Shown here in pieces: positions 37,801-51,300 of a DNA stretch of 64,000 bases. The notes under the pieces are model-generated. The model saw only the letters and a program-made list of their open reading frames with translations, was not told where the DNA came from and made no database searches. The DNA lies in the NCBI GenBank assembly GCA_949316235.1, contig OX438743.1:32457242-32521241 (forward strand), given 5' to 3'. Both the position numbers and the translations under genes were made by a program. Source of the DNA: Oegoconia quadripuncta. Taxonomy: Eukaryota > Arthropoda > Insecta > Lepidoptera > Autostichidae. Position 1 is the stretch's first letter; every line of letters starts with the position of its first letter.

Positions 37801-39889
37801 GAATTAGCTCTTCTGAGCAAGGTACGGGGAGACTAGTGGGTTGAGGCACGTCCTCTAGTTGTGACGATTGCTTTTACTTGTCAGTATCAATTATGAGTAT
37901 TATTTAGTAATATAGTAGTAAGCTTTCGTATTGAAGTAAGTACTCGTGTATGGTGTAATAGTATTCGCCATCTGGGTTTGCGCGCGCTGTCGTGGTCAGC
38001 CCTCGGATCAGGTACCATTAGTAGTATTTTCATATGCGTGTTTCCGTGCTTCGGTTCCGGTTCTTTTCAACTTTAGGCGGTCGTTGAGTTAAGTTGGTGG
38101 ATTACAGAGGTGGCTGTCCGGTTGTTACTAGACTGGCCCAAATTCGCCATTCCACACTGAACCCCCATGGTATAGATGACATAATGAGGAGGATATGCTC
38201 ACAGGTGGAACATAAGGTTATTGATAATGTAGGTAAGTAACCAGCTTGTGCATGCATACGGCGCTACTGACCCTTCTGCTAGGTGGATAGATGTGGAGAT
38301 TTTCTGTACACGGCGTGTGTTTGTTGTGTGTTCCCATTTCATGCTGCTTAAATCCATAGTCTACCGCTGATGCGGATCGTGTCAAATCCTTTGTAATGTT
38401 ATAATCTCGATAGTACTGTCGGATTGCGTCAATTGGTTCCCTCTGTAATGATTAGTAAAGTTAATACTACCAGTAGATTTGTATAAAGACTTAAACCCGT
38501 TACTTCTGGTGGGTATTGTAAACGGCAATAAAACCATCTAAGTATAGATTTACACGGCGATGTCTGTTTCAGTATATTTCGAAAGGTGAACAGTGGATGA
38601 CCTTTTGAGTTATCTTAACACTGACTACCCCTAACAATATTAAGGTCATAACGGCATGTACTTGTATTGCTGTCTACCATGGATTTTTTTTCGAGTAATA
38701 TAGCTTATTTCCTTATTAGACCTTTCAACTATTTTTTTCCATAAAATTAAGTCATTCCTAATGCTCCGTAACTAAATAAAAAAGACAAACAACCATACTT
38801 TCGCAGTTTATATTTCCGAGTAGGTGCTAGCTTGCCGCCCGCGGTTTTGCTCGCGTGGAATTACTCTATCGCTGACTTTATCAGGATGACGTGGTCTATA
38901 TCATTCTCCAGGTCCCAGGTTACTTCTCTGCCAAATTTCTATACGATCGGTTCAGACGTTTAGTCGTAAAAAGGTAACAGTTTGAGTTTACGCAGACGAT
39001 TCACCTTATGGAAATCTATCGCTCATGCTAATCGTCGAGCGACATGACAAACAATAGGTAGTTCATGCGTTTAAGCGTTATGGTCACCCTCTTTGTCGTA
39101 ACGGTGCAGATTGACAGTCATACAAAATAATTCTATCCCCTCAGTTCTACCTTACTTATAATAAAATTAATAAAAATTTGTCAATTTATACTTTAAGTAT
39201 GTTTGAAAACAAACGCAATATGGAACTGGCTACTGAACATGTCCTAGCTAATGAACAACAACAAGAATCCCCTTAACTTTATTACTTGATTAGGCATATG
39301 TAGCACTTAAATAGATGTTTAGATTGGGCGCCTAATACAATATTTTATGTAATGTAAAATAATTAGGATGTCAGGATCGTAGCAACTGGAAGTCCGTGGG
39401 CTCTGCCTACCCCTACGAGAAACAGGCGTGACATTATGTATGTATGTATGTAAAATAATGTACCTTTGTTTATATGTTCCATTTCGGTTATAGCGTTCTA
39501 TTGCAGTCCTAGTCTTATGAGACTGACTTCCATAATACAGGTCCCCTTGTGTGGAAGTCAGGAGTCCGTTACATTTTCTCACGTGTGTACATCTAATTTC
39601 TTTAAGTCATGTAACTTTAGTTTTAAATATGTACCATTTGTATGCGTGAACTCTTAGATGCCGCCCAGTTATACGTACATAACTATGTAACTACATAAAT
39701 AACTATTTTCGCCTTTCTATATTTATTTTTATCACTCACCAAACTCTTTATTGTTTCCGGCTGCGTCCTCCATTGGTGGCCTATAGTTTTACTGGATGCA
39801 CCCGTATCAGGAAATTGCCTGACTGGGTATTCCACTTTCAACATATCCCATTTTATTGGATTTGTCTTCAACGGATAATCTGCTTGCAT
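34866..39889 (-). CDS. Unrecognised protein, complete 5-exon gene, about 293 residues
   Basis: Exons, minus strand: 39889-39740, 37097-36963, 36181-35990, 35715-35582, 35136-34866; total 882 nt, every phase agreeing and all borders GT-AG. The protein starts MQADYPLKTNPIKWDMLKVE and ends KSMRVCV. No signal peptide, membrane segment or enzyme motif is seen. It is basic, Pro-rich and built of short motifs such as MRGAYKTPTLPPTLV, HEKYLDPYLTTSRLHHRPYT, RPKSMYDREKFKQDL and VRDNYKPKQRPES. That style, with Tyr/Pro/His-containing turns and no globular core, recalls small microtubule-inner proteins of sperm tails, but I cannot name a family. It lies 2.2 kb upstream of, and co-oriented with, the CNBD2-like gene. 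An alternative acceptor at 37090 would break the frame, so 37097 was chosen. Confidence 0.75.
36365..36450 (+). mobile_element. LINE 3' tail fragment
   Basis: TATTTAAAAAGAGCAACCCC, then TTTCTTGCTCGTTCTTCTCT and GAATGAGC match the 3' UTR of the LINE at 19855-19920. Only the tail remains, in intron 2 of the gene at 34866-39889. Confidence 0.65.
37098..39739. other. Intron 1 of the unknown gene, no further exon seen
   Basis: The 2.6-kb stretch separates coding exons 1 and 2, which join in phase without an extra exon. It contains a short TATG microsatellite at about 39437-39452 and no convincing ORF on either strand. Confidence 0.5.
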
Positions 39890-40317
39890 CTTGTATTATT
39901 CTTATATTAATTGGTACTTATTGGTTAAGTGTCAACTCTCATCTCTATTCTAAGATTATTTACACACGTTTTGTTTGTATCATACATAGCAATAACATTT
40001 TGGTATTCTGAATTTGTTAGCAGTTATTGACGCCCACTGGAAATGAGAATCGTCGCCATGGCAACAAATGCTTAGAGCGTCATGTATTTCATTAGTTATG
40101 TATACCATGATGGTATTACCATCGCCGAACATTGTGATCTCAGATAACTTACTTTACATGATCTAACCTATAGGGGCGCACTTAGCGTAGGTAAAACAAT
40201 ACCTATATATAGCAGGTCCATGCACCATAACCATAGTTTATCATACTATGCCTTACCAATACTAGGTATTGGTAGTGTGGATATATACAATTAATATAGT
40301 ATCATCATTATCATATC

Positions 40318-40580
40318 GGAGCGTGCAGTGGCTCAGCGGTTAAGACGCGGTCTTACGCGTTTAATTTAATTTCTTATGTGCATTTATCCGACTGCTCTTA
40401 AAACGGTGAAGGAAAACATCGTGAGGAAACCTGCATGCGCCTGAGAAATAAAAATTCTAAAGTATGTGAAGTCCCCAACCCACATTGGGCCAGCGTTGTG
40501 GACTATGGCCCATACTCCTTCATTATACGAGGGAAGGCGTCCTTGCAGTGGGATGTTTACGGGCTGAGATGATGATGATG
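40318..40580 (+). mobile_element. tRNA-derived SINE with RTE-like tail
   Basis: The head GCAGTGGCTCAGCGGTTAAG resembles a tRNA A box; the usual B box is missing, apparently by deletion. The body has GTGAAGGAAAACATCGTGAG, GAAACCTGCATGCGCCTGAG and CCCAACCCACATTGGGCC, common in lepidopteran SINEs. The tail GGCGTCCTTGCAGTGGGATG then GGGCTGAGATGATGATG resembles RTE ends, suggesting mobilisation by an RTE LINE. Confidence 0.75.
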
Positions 40581-41179
40581 ATCATATCAGAGATGGCAGA
40601 GTGAACGAACGAACGTGTATACTCTGGCCATAGGATGCTAGGAGTAATATTATAAATGCGATGTTTGTGCGTCCGGCTTTCACTTCTAATGGCGATCGTT
40701 AACTTAGTCATTCAATTGAATATACCTATATCGTTATGTGTGGCGGACATTTTCGCTTTCACAGAATTTTTGTAAGGTTGTGTTAGATTCCAGTGGATAG
40801 TATCGATAGTACTTACTACGTGGGGATCCCCTCTGAGCAGCCCAATTTCTAATAAAACAGAACTTCTCATAAATAAAACTTACGGTCATACATAATGATC
40901 CGTCTAGGCATATATACTGTCGTAGATTAATGATTGGTTCCCACTGCGAGAGCGCTAAGTAGTTATACTGCGCATTTGATCATGTGCAAATAGAATGACT
41001 AAAATGCTCTATGACATTATATAAATTATCTATAACATTCTATAAGAGTCTTTTGTTTGCAGATAGACATTTGTCTGCTCTCTCATGATAAACATTTATT
41101 GTTTATATTTTTAATTTAAAAAATTGTGGCCTCTTCGTTATATAGCAAAGATTTTTTATGCACAACGGGTTAGCGCTTG

Positions 41180-41310
41180 ACCTCAATCACAGCTTCTGTA
41201 AAGTGAAGATGTGGATGCTTACTGACCCGGTAACCTCATCTCATTCGTGGGACTGGCTATAACATTGCTGTTTTGGCGGCAGACTTAGATAAGATGGTGG
41301 TAGCTAGGCA
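41180..41310 (-). repeat. Repeat family D, copy 1 (inverted)
   Basis: CATTGCTGTTTTGGCGGCAG and ATAAGATGGTGGTAGCTA are the reverse complement of blocks at 42340-42440. No ORF. Confidence 0.55.
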
Positions 41311-41479
41311 GGCGGACATTTAATGCGTATCACTAAGTTTGGCAGGAACCACTAAATTATTGACTAACTAAGGCATTCCTTACTTTCCGTATTAGGCACT
41401 GTTTATCTTTTACTTCTTCATTCTTAGTTATCCATAGTTGAGGAAAGCTCATTACCGGTTGTAATTTTAGTCTGGTAGA

Positions 41480-41700
41480 TATTTAATATAGATAGATAGA
41501 TGATAGATAAAAAGTTTATTGCATAAACTGGCACATATAAAAGAGAGACATATAAAATGCTACATTAACAAATAAGAAACAATCATTCATGAAAACAACA
41601 AGAGACATACAATTTTTAACAAATACAAACAGATGTAAACAAATATAACATAACAATTAAAATTTTCCCAATACCTTCAAGACTTACTGCCGATTCATTA
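41480..41700 (-). repeat. GATA-tailed LINE 3' remnant, antisense
   Basis: ATAGATAGATAGATGATAGA is followed by TAAAAAGTTTATTGCATAAA and an A-rich stretch. The layout suggests the 3' end of a retroelement with a simple-repeat tail, read in antisense. Confidence 0.4.
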
Positions 41701-42125
41701 TATGTGGGAATGTGTGCAACAGTCATGCAACAAGGTCATCGCTCAGTGCATTAAAAATGATCAATGAACGAGGAATCACTGATTTTCAGCTATCACCCAG
41801 GAGGCGTGCGGGAGCAAGCATAAAAATGAAAAAAAGAAATGAAAACTAAGAGTGGAAGTATGCAAATGGACGATGTGTAGTGTAGTGGTGGTAAACGCAT
41901 AAATAAGTGATTTCGTCTGCTTAAAATGATGAAAATATAATATTATTAAATGAAACAAAGTAGAATTATATTGTTTCGTCTATGAGTAGTGCTTAGGAAT
42001 ACCCAGTTTTTGTTTATCTAGTAGGTACGATATATATTGTTTTCTAAATGTATATTTTGAATATCATATTGCACGTCAACAGACTACATTTTTGCATTAA
42101 TTTCTCATGGAAGGATTAGCCCAAA

Positions 42126-42237
42126 TGGCCACCAATTACATCACTGATCTATGCTGTTATGCTCACGATCGTTTACTCCCACCCATGGGAGGAGAGTGTT
42201 GGTCCTATTCTACACTGCTGGGAACCACACAGTCAAT
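42126..42237 (+). repeat. Repeat family C, copy 2
   Basis: Shares GTTATGCTCACGAT, GGTCCTATTCTACACTG and ACCACACAGTCA with 21729-21841 in the same order. Confidence 0.5.
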
Positions 42238-42299
42238 TATCCCTACTAATAATGTGTGTGTATGTATGTTTCTAATTGCTTACGTAAACAACATAGGGT

Positions 42300-42490
42300 T
42301 TACAATTCGGAGGTCGCGGCTTCGCTCCCCAGCGGGGAACATGTTCGGGATTTGGTTGGTGGTAGGGCATTTTAAATGTAGCTACCACCATCTTATCTGA
42401 ATCTGCCCCCAAACAGCAATGTTAATAGCATTGTTGGGTTCCGGTTGTCAGATACACGATAGCCAGTGCACCAAATAAGATGGGTTTTCC
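42300..42490 (+). repeat. Repeat family D, copy 2
   Basis: Contains GGAGGTCGCGGCTTCGCTCC, TAGCTACCACCATCTTATCT, GCCCCCAAACAGCAATGTTA and CCAAATAAGATGGG; the last blocks recur at 61600-61680. Confidence 0.55.
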
Positions 42491-42499
42491 TGGTCAGTA

Positions 42500-45350
42500 C
42501 TGTTACGGGAATCCCAAAAAAACACTAAAAAAATAATAATTTTAGATTGGCTAAAATTGGGCCAATGAAAATACACCATGAAATTAAACCGCGCGTGACG
42601 GGTGCTGGTACTGGACTGATTGCCCGGTGCATGACACTTGATCTGAATCTTTTGTTTAGCAGATTTTAAGATTTTGGGAAGAGATCAGCCGCATTCCTTA
42701 CTTGCTTAGCGTATAACAGCACGATTCCACCTTCGGCCTCATCTTTCACTTAACATCAGATGTGATTGAAGTCAATTGCTAACCTGTTGCTAATAAAATG
42801 TGTGTGCTCTCCTCTCCTGTACCTCTTCACGTCTAAACGGCTGGCTAGATTAGGCGGAAATTTGGTTGGTAGATAGATTAGGACCTGGATTTAACATTTA
42901 GGCTGAATTTTTGTGCTCAACCGATTTTGATGAAATGTTCCACGCGCACGAAGTCGCTAGTATAGAATATTAATTTACCTACCAGATTTTCTTAGATGTG
43001 AATTAAAATTAATTTTTGGTCGCAATAGCTTCTACCACACTTAAAACCAATGCTGCAGGCGTTGAAGGCATTGAAAATTGAAAATGCAAATTTAAGTTTG
43101 GTAAAAATTCGTTTACTTCCTCACAAGTGACTGAAAATGTTATAAAAACACAATATACGCGTTATATAACTAACGTTAAAGTACAAAGACTGTAATAAAT
43201 ACATTACGGTGCAAGTAGCACCCAAACGTATCCAGATAATATACACATAGTTGGCCTTATGAGTGCGGGGCTACTGTTAGTACTCGCAGTAGAACAGGGA
43301 ACACGCAACGAGCTATGGACTATAGACGGACTGAGATATAGCCCAGCGTATAGTAAGTTGCAGTGGCAAATAGGTAGGGCATATAGCCCACTGCCAATAC
43401 TGCAACAGCTATAACCTTTTAGTTTCAGTGTTCTTCTTTAATTATGGTAACAGTAGAAAACAGACCAAGAAAAGTGAAAACTTTGAAAACCTACAAAGCA
43501 ATTGCGTTAAAAATGTATTCTTTGTAAGTAGAGTTCGTATCTGCATTTGCGATTATGTGTGAACAGGTTTTAAAACTAAATAATTTCGAAATTGTTGAAT
43601 CGATTTCCATCAAATATGGCTAAGGATCATCTCTTTGTTGTACTCGCATTGTCTCTCAAAGTTGAAATTGAGTTTATAACCAACTTTTAAAAAAGATGAG
43701 GTTCTCAATTCCACTGTATTTTTTGTATGTTAGTTACGCGATATCTTCTTTTGAATTATTCTTTTATTTGAATATTTATGTAAATTTTTTGAATATTTTG
43801 TTTGGGTAGAGAATGGCACATTAGTGAATTCGGTTGTTTTGCCAATTTTGGGGTATCATTTGTCATACTATATAAAAGTCCTACTGACTGACAGACCATG
43901 ACAACTATAGGGTACTCACTGGTGGCCTATAATTTTGACATTTGGCACGCAGGGAGGTCTTGTGATGTGGGTACAAGAGAATAAGCTCATTTAAAGTGTT
44001 GGCTCACCAGCCCCAAACGGATTACGAGTCGAAGTGGTCGCCATGGCCGAAATCGGTCGGAAGCGTCATCATCAGTCAAAGGTGATCTTATCCACGAAAC
44101 GATCCCGACTTAAACGGCTTTCTTTCTTGGTCTGAGTAATAGACTGTTTGGAGTTTTAAGGAGCTTTGTTATTCGCTACATACTACAGAAATATTTAACG
44201 GATATTGTTTAGGCTTGCCTACTAGTTGTTATCTGAATACGTTGCTGTAACTCTATGAATGAATAAATTGAAGTTAAGTTTTTAATTTGAGAAATCGAGT
44301 CGTAAAATTGACGTCTGTGAGAACAGGTCATGAACGATAGACATACGAAATACGAGTAGTAACCACCAATAGCCGAACTTGCTGAACTATAAATGATGTT
44401 CCATTTGATCTTGATTGAGTACAATGAGCTACTCAAACTAGAATTTATTCATGCATAGTTTACGTTGTCAGTTTAAATACATCCTCTTACGATTACACAT
44501 AAATAAATTATATTACGAAACGCCTCTACGAATATACAAAATCAATACAAATCCTTAAATTACTAATACGAATAACATCACAGTTCATAAACAAGTTAGT
44601 TAAAGAGTTAAAAATACCGATACTTCAAAAGTAATAGAACTAGAAAAGTTTTAGAGGATATACTATAATTTTAAAATATGTAAAAAAAAACAAATTTGGT
44701 TAGTTAATCCAGGGTACACTTCAAAATTTAGGAACATTTACAAATACGTACCACCTGAGCGAAGGACTTGCTGCCTTTTAAAGGAAGTTAGTTCCTTATA
44801 AGTTTATTGCGTAAAAAACTCAATAAAAATATATTAAATGGTGAACTTTTTTTACAACACAAATCACACACATTATCGATAATCAAACATCCGCAAAAAT
44901 GTACAAAAATTCGGTATGAAAAAACCGAAATATTCAGTCGTGGTTATTATTATAAAATCGTTACTTACTAATGGGTAAAAAAGCTACATCATTAAATATA
45001 GGTAGTCATTCATTATTAGTACTTACTTAGGTACGCTAAAAATCGAAGCAACTTTATTTAAAATACTGCCTATATTAGCATTTTACTTACAAGTAAGCGA
45101 AGCTAGTATAGTAGGTAATTAGCTACAAAAATCAGTTGGGTAATATCGTAGAAAATATCACTCGATTTTATTGTTTCGATGATAAAAATAGAAGTTATAT
45201 AGTATTAATTGAAAGTTCATTATTTTTTAGGTATAACAATGACTTATTGATAGGTACTGAGCATGATTTTTAGACAACCTAGTTAGTTCGAAGGCATGTA
45301 GCTATATTTCAAGTTATATATCCTGAGATTTCTATAGTCCTCGAATGAGA
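42500..45350. other. Intergenic stretch downstream of sprint, no gene seen
   Basis: Only short unlinked frames occur on both strands. A TTTATT at 45167-45172 (AATAAA on the minus strand) could be the polyadenylation signal of sprint, about 190 nt after its stop. Confidence 0.45.
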
Positions 45351-45357
45351 ATACTCA

Positions 45358-48300
45358 TTACGGATAAGATTGCAAAGCCTGTTGAGGCCATGCGATTTTG
45401 GCATCTATCCTTTTATAAGCCAGAATGAAATTCTGTCCACTTTTCTCTGACATAACTTCTTGAGGGCAATCATTCTCGTTCAACATGGTCTCTGTAACAA
45501 AAATGATATATTAGCTGATTCGTAGTACGGACCGACTTACCAATATTTGAATAGTGTAGATAGTGCAGGAATTTAGTCTATGTAACATTTGTAATTAGTC
45601 TATGTTATTACAAATATTACTGGTACAAAGTCTCTGTTTATTTGACTTGTGATTAGGGTGTCTCGCGCAAGTAATTACGAGAGGACATCTGTTTTGATAC
45701 ATTTTATATCATATCAACGTAACGCCCTTTACCAATTATAAGACAAATATGTTACAAATGTAAGAAAAAGATTCTGTAGTTCGATGGTTCTGAGGTTTCA
45801 CGAAAACGAAAACAATGAAGCTCTTCAAAAAAGTTAATATCAATCTTGTATTTTTTTTTTAAGATTATTTGTTTTCTTATGAAAAACTATAACAAATGAG
45901 CAAGCAGCTCACCAGTTGGATGAGATCACTCAAGAGATTATTCAAGGCAGACCTTGAAGTATTAAACATCCTAACCACACTGTCGACCCTAAAATACGGG
46001 AATTACGGGTATCTACGTAGTGACCTTGAGAATTTAGAAGTGCTCCATAAGGTAATTTCACTGGCATTCTAATCCATATTTAAGTTAATCTGCTTTATTT
46101 TAAATGTCACACTGTTAGTTTTGTAAAAAAATAAAAAATCTTACCCTGTCCATCATGTAAAGCGAATAGCGCGTAGTCCTGCGGATTGGTAATGGCTGCC
46201 GCATGCGCTAAAGCTCGACATAGATCCCGAGCGCGTGCCCCGGGCCGACACGGTAGAGCTACGCGCCGGATCGAACCCCGACACTCGTCGGGGAGAGCCA
46301 CCCTCACTACGGCCACTGGGCAACCGTCACGAGCACCTTCCATGGATCCTCGCCGCCACTGCTAAAAATAAGGTTAATGATTGATAAGGATGTTCGGGAT
46401 CATCACGCACTCATATACACACCACTCATTACGATTTTATGTTTTTTTATTGTTTATTAGAATTAAATTATTAATTTTGTAATGCTCGGTCATTACCAAA
46501 ATATCACTCGTCATATCAATTTGGTAGGTATACAATTTAGGGCCAAAGAAAAATTCAAAACTTGATATATTATTATAATCTCAGGCCTGTACTATTATGA
46601 AGCGATCTGAACTTTGAGATCCATTTTGAGTTGACATTTGTGATAATTATTATTTTATATGAAAATAGTAACTTCGAAATCGATTTATACGACTCTCAAA
46701 AATTTATTTATATTGAATTATATGTAACACGCAAGTTGATATGGAGTATCTACGACTTCATTGGTAGGCTGCAGGGAACACAAAAGCAAAACTTACTGGA
46801 GTTGCACTATCAGGCCCAGGCTCGGGAGCTAGTCTCTTCAACACTGCCACGGCAGAGAACAGCGCGGTGAGGTAGTACCCGCCCTCTCCTGCCAAAAGCG
46901 CAGCGGGCAGCAGTCCGGCCATCAGTTCTGCTTCTAACTCTGCGCATACCAGTCGACATCGGGCCACTGTCCACGCTAGTACCGGGAGAAGATCGTCGGC
47001 CCCAAGAGCACGTTCGCCTCGAATCTGAGAACAGAAGAAATTATTTGTTTAGTTGAAGTTTCAGAGATGTAGTTTCATCTGGTTAGGTATCAGCCTATTG
47101 TTCCTGGAGGTCTATGGGAATTTTTTTTCGTATTGTATATTTTATGTTTTCGTTAATGATTAATTTTTAATAAAAATGATTAATAAATGATTAATAAATT
47201 TATTTAATGATTAATAAAAAAACATTTGCTTTCCTTTAAGAAGAAAATTAGATTGGTCTTCGTAGAGATTCTCCAAATGTAAAGTAGTCTTACCGCATTG
47301 AACATAACAGAGATGGCAGCGAGAAGGTTTTCCAGTTTGTCCAAAGGTGAATCAGCTTCTTGCATTTTGAGGAAATGTTTTGAGATCACTGCTAAGACAG
47401 CTGATGATGGTACTTTTGTAGACTCCTGCGAAAGGAAATCAATAATTATTTAAAGCGTTTTCTAATTCGAAAAATCTGAAGAAATATAAATTTTTATTAC
47501 GTTTATTGTTCCTTGAGTATTTACAGAGTTTTAAGCCTGTGCAAATTATTTTTTTATACTGTACTGCTACCATTGCTGACCTTAACTCCTAGTTGCAAAG
47601 GCGTCGCATGCTGGGCTCTCTCGATGGCTGCGTGTAGTCTGCGCACATCAGATGAGTGCCACGACGCAAGTAATGTGTACAGCCTCGAACGCAGCGGGCG
47701 GACCACTAAGCGGTGCATCACACCTTCTAGTATCGCGTCGATGTTGAGGAATTCCGTCGGTTTTAACTGGAAACATAAACATTTTTGTAATTTAATAAGA
47801 AAGAGTAAGATTCAAATCTAGTAATCTATAGGAAGTTGAAGTACCAACATCTCTACACAGACGGATTAATTCACTAATATTTGAATTATTCGGTCGATAA
47901 TCTACAAGGTCAAAATGGTTTTCCTCGCTAGTTACTAAATAGACATTAAATTGTATCTTATATATCTTATTGTATATTGAGCTCAGATTCTATCGAAATT
48001 ACACAGATAGGTAAATGAAATAATAGACTTTTAAAATCATTGTAATCAACTTACCTTTAGCCTCTCCTTCTCCACTTCTTTCTCAAATTCCCTCTCGCCA
48101 TGCTTCACGAGGTAGTTTTTCATTCCAGACATGAACTGCCTCATATTTCTCATCATTATCTGCAAACATAACCAAAGCCAAACTTAAACAAATGGATTGA
48201 TTGCACAATAGGAGTAGTGCAATTGTGAAGTTATTTGCTTATCAATATTATATACCATGTGTTAGATAGCGTACCTATTGTTAGCTATTAGATATAGAGG

Positions 48301-51300
48301 ACCGAAGAAAATATTCTAACTTGTTATGTTGTACCTCAAGGTTGCATTTAGTTAGTACCTATTCGGTTTACTCTTAAATTTGATATGAATATCGTATATC
48401 TAATCCTACCCAAAGGATGTCAAATGTCAGTAGAGAGATTTAAAAGCCGAAAATCTCGATAACTGTCTCCAGACAAAAATTTAAACTCATAAAAATAATG
48501 TCGTCAATTTTTATGTAATTGAAGCCTTACTTGTGGACAAGTTTCTTTTGAATCCAGAGTGCAAGCGATGAAGTTGTCGACGTTCTGCGCGAAGGTCGTG
48601 CTCTTGTCCTGCGCTAGGTGCAGTGCGTATGCACGCAGCGCTGCGCCGGCGCCGCGGGAAGTACGCCCACCGCGGAGGGCGCGGACTCGGCCCGCAGCTG
48701 GAAACAGGGCAAAGAAAACTTAGTTATGGCGTTGTTTTTAAAGTTCAGAATGCAAAGATTTTCAGTTCGAAATGGATAGCACTTGATGTATGATTATACT
48801 GTCTACCTTTAGCATCACCTAGCATTAGGTGTAATGGAGGTCAAGTTTTAACCCCGTTATGCATAAGGAAACGTTAAATAATAAAGAAGATCGTTAAACG
48901 TCGAATTTTTTAAACATGTACAGAAACCGTAACAAAGTTAATATAAAGTCATTGCCTCTATAATTGTCCTGAGTGCTCGTAATTATTCTGTCAAAGTATA
49001 AAGTTTAAAAATTCATTAAACTTGTAAGTCAATTACATACATAAATAATTGTTGGTAGAATTTCTCGCTTCACTATTTCCTGCATGTCCTGCGGCGTTTT
49101 TAGTTTTATTTTTCATACACGAATTACAGTTTTTAAATTTGTTACACATGCGATGCCAAATTCTTTTCATGGAAATCAGGATACGTCTAAACACATTCAC
49201 AGAGGGCTTCGTGTCACTATCTTGGGTACTCAAGTCATTGCAGTGACAACATGGAGGACGAGCTACAACCACAGTGCGAGATTTACTAATGCTGTTATTT
49301 GACAACATTTTGCACAAGGCAGTTAAAGTATCTGATCGTGCTAAACGGTGCTGAAATTCTGGTTTGAGCAATTTTTCTCGTGTCACAAACACCCAATCAC
49401 TTTCAAACACGAACTCTTCAAGTGTATCAGCTCGAAAATTCTTTATAGTTGTTAACGCGAATATCTCATCACATGCTGGTTCAGAAATATTCAAAGACTT
49501 CACTTTAGGCTTTTCCTCGTATTCATCAGGAAACTTGAAACGATTCAACGAATCAAATTTACTCAATAGTGGTTCAAACTTGCTGGTGCTTGGCTTCACT
49601 TCAATCACCTTCTCGGACTTTCCTTGGAACAACCTTTTGAACCACTTCATGGCTGATAACTCTGCGGTTTCGTCCCGCTTGCACGAAAGATTTGAAACGA
49701 TAATTTCCCATTCACACAAAAAGAAACACGTATAAAACACTCTCGTCACGAATGTCGGAAAGCGACTGCGCGTGTTGCACGTGTAGCGAGTAGGAAATTC
49801 AAGGCACGCGCAGACCTTTACCCTTTAATAATTTAATATATTTACAGAACTAATAGAGAGACTAGATAACAGATGTGCGCTGCGGTCCCATTGTTTTGAT
49901 GTATGAAGTTTGTAACAGTAATTGATTTGATAATGATGCATGGCGTGAGTCATAAACTCATATCGTAATAATTCAAATATAGACACTGTGTGTACAGTTA
50001 TGTGGTAACGGGTATGTACCACGTGAATGATTAGGAATTCGGAGTAATTAGCTCCCTACCTAATTAACTAAGTAGGTAATTGGGATTAATTTAAAAAGTA
50101 TAACATTTCTCTAATTGTTAAGAAAACTTGTTTCGATGAAAACATGTTCGTGGTAAAACAGCAAGATAAAAAAGTCCGAATTCGAAATAGAAAATTATGT
50201 AACTAGTTATAACGTTCCCAAATCACGTGGCAAAATAACCATGTAGAAGAAAGTAAAAAAAAAAGAAAGAAACGTATAAAATATGTGCAACTAACCGAGT
50301 AGTGGATCCAATCGATCTCTAAAGCTCTTCGCTCGCGTCGCTGCTGCAGGACCTCTTCTGGGCACCGGTGACTCCCATTCACAAGGATCATCCTGAAAAT
50401 TCCAATACGTAATTCATTCAAAGGGTTTCTGCATACCCTTTTTCTATAAGGTTCCTGTTGATATACAAGATCTTCTTTTCAATAAATTTAAAGATACTAT
50501 AAAGTAGAAACCTATACTATAAAGTAGAAAGCATATTATAAAATATCAGACTATCTATATGATAAACATCCTTGGATATAACCAACCAAAATAAATATAT
50601 GATGAACGGCATGCCAGGCTATTTCACAATTAACAATGAAATGTATATAAACCTATTTGTAATATAAACATCTGTTTTTAAAAAGAGCAACACCTCCTGT
50701 TTCTTGCTTGTTCTTCTCAGGGGAAATATGCATTTTGAACAAGCAGTAGCTTAAAAAATTGTCTATTTTAAGTGTACCCTATGTACCTATAAAAAAAGTT
50801 TTTTTGACTTTGACACTAATCGAAAATGCTTTCTCAGTAATTTATGCATTTTGGATTTTATCTCATTGAAGAGGTATCTAGATCGTGTCCTTTTATCATT
50901 AGGTCATTAGTCAGTAGGTGAGATTACGGTCAAATTAAATTACTTACATCATTTAGGGAGCACGAATTGACACTCCTAATATTAATAAAAACTAGCACGA
51001 AAATCTTCCATCCTAACTTTAGAGCATGATAAAATAATATTTTAAGGATAATTGAGTTTGTATTCGAATATAGTACCTACGACTGTCTACTAACAATAAC
51101 TTAAATGTATTAAGAATTAGACGGTGTCCTCTGACATGCACATACATGTGCTTCACTGTATAGTTTACTATTATAAGTCTATGTATTATGTATACTAATA
51201 AATTCCCAAAAAGAAAAATTTACTCACAGCGTCATAAATTTGTTGTCCATTTGACGGTGGTAACAAACCATCCCACTGCGAACTATCCCATGGTTCAGAG

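Noticed and set aside
49364..49735. Plus-strand 123-residue frame
   Set aside because: It is the antisense shadow of the better supported minus-strand frame at 49041-49650.
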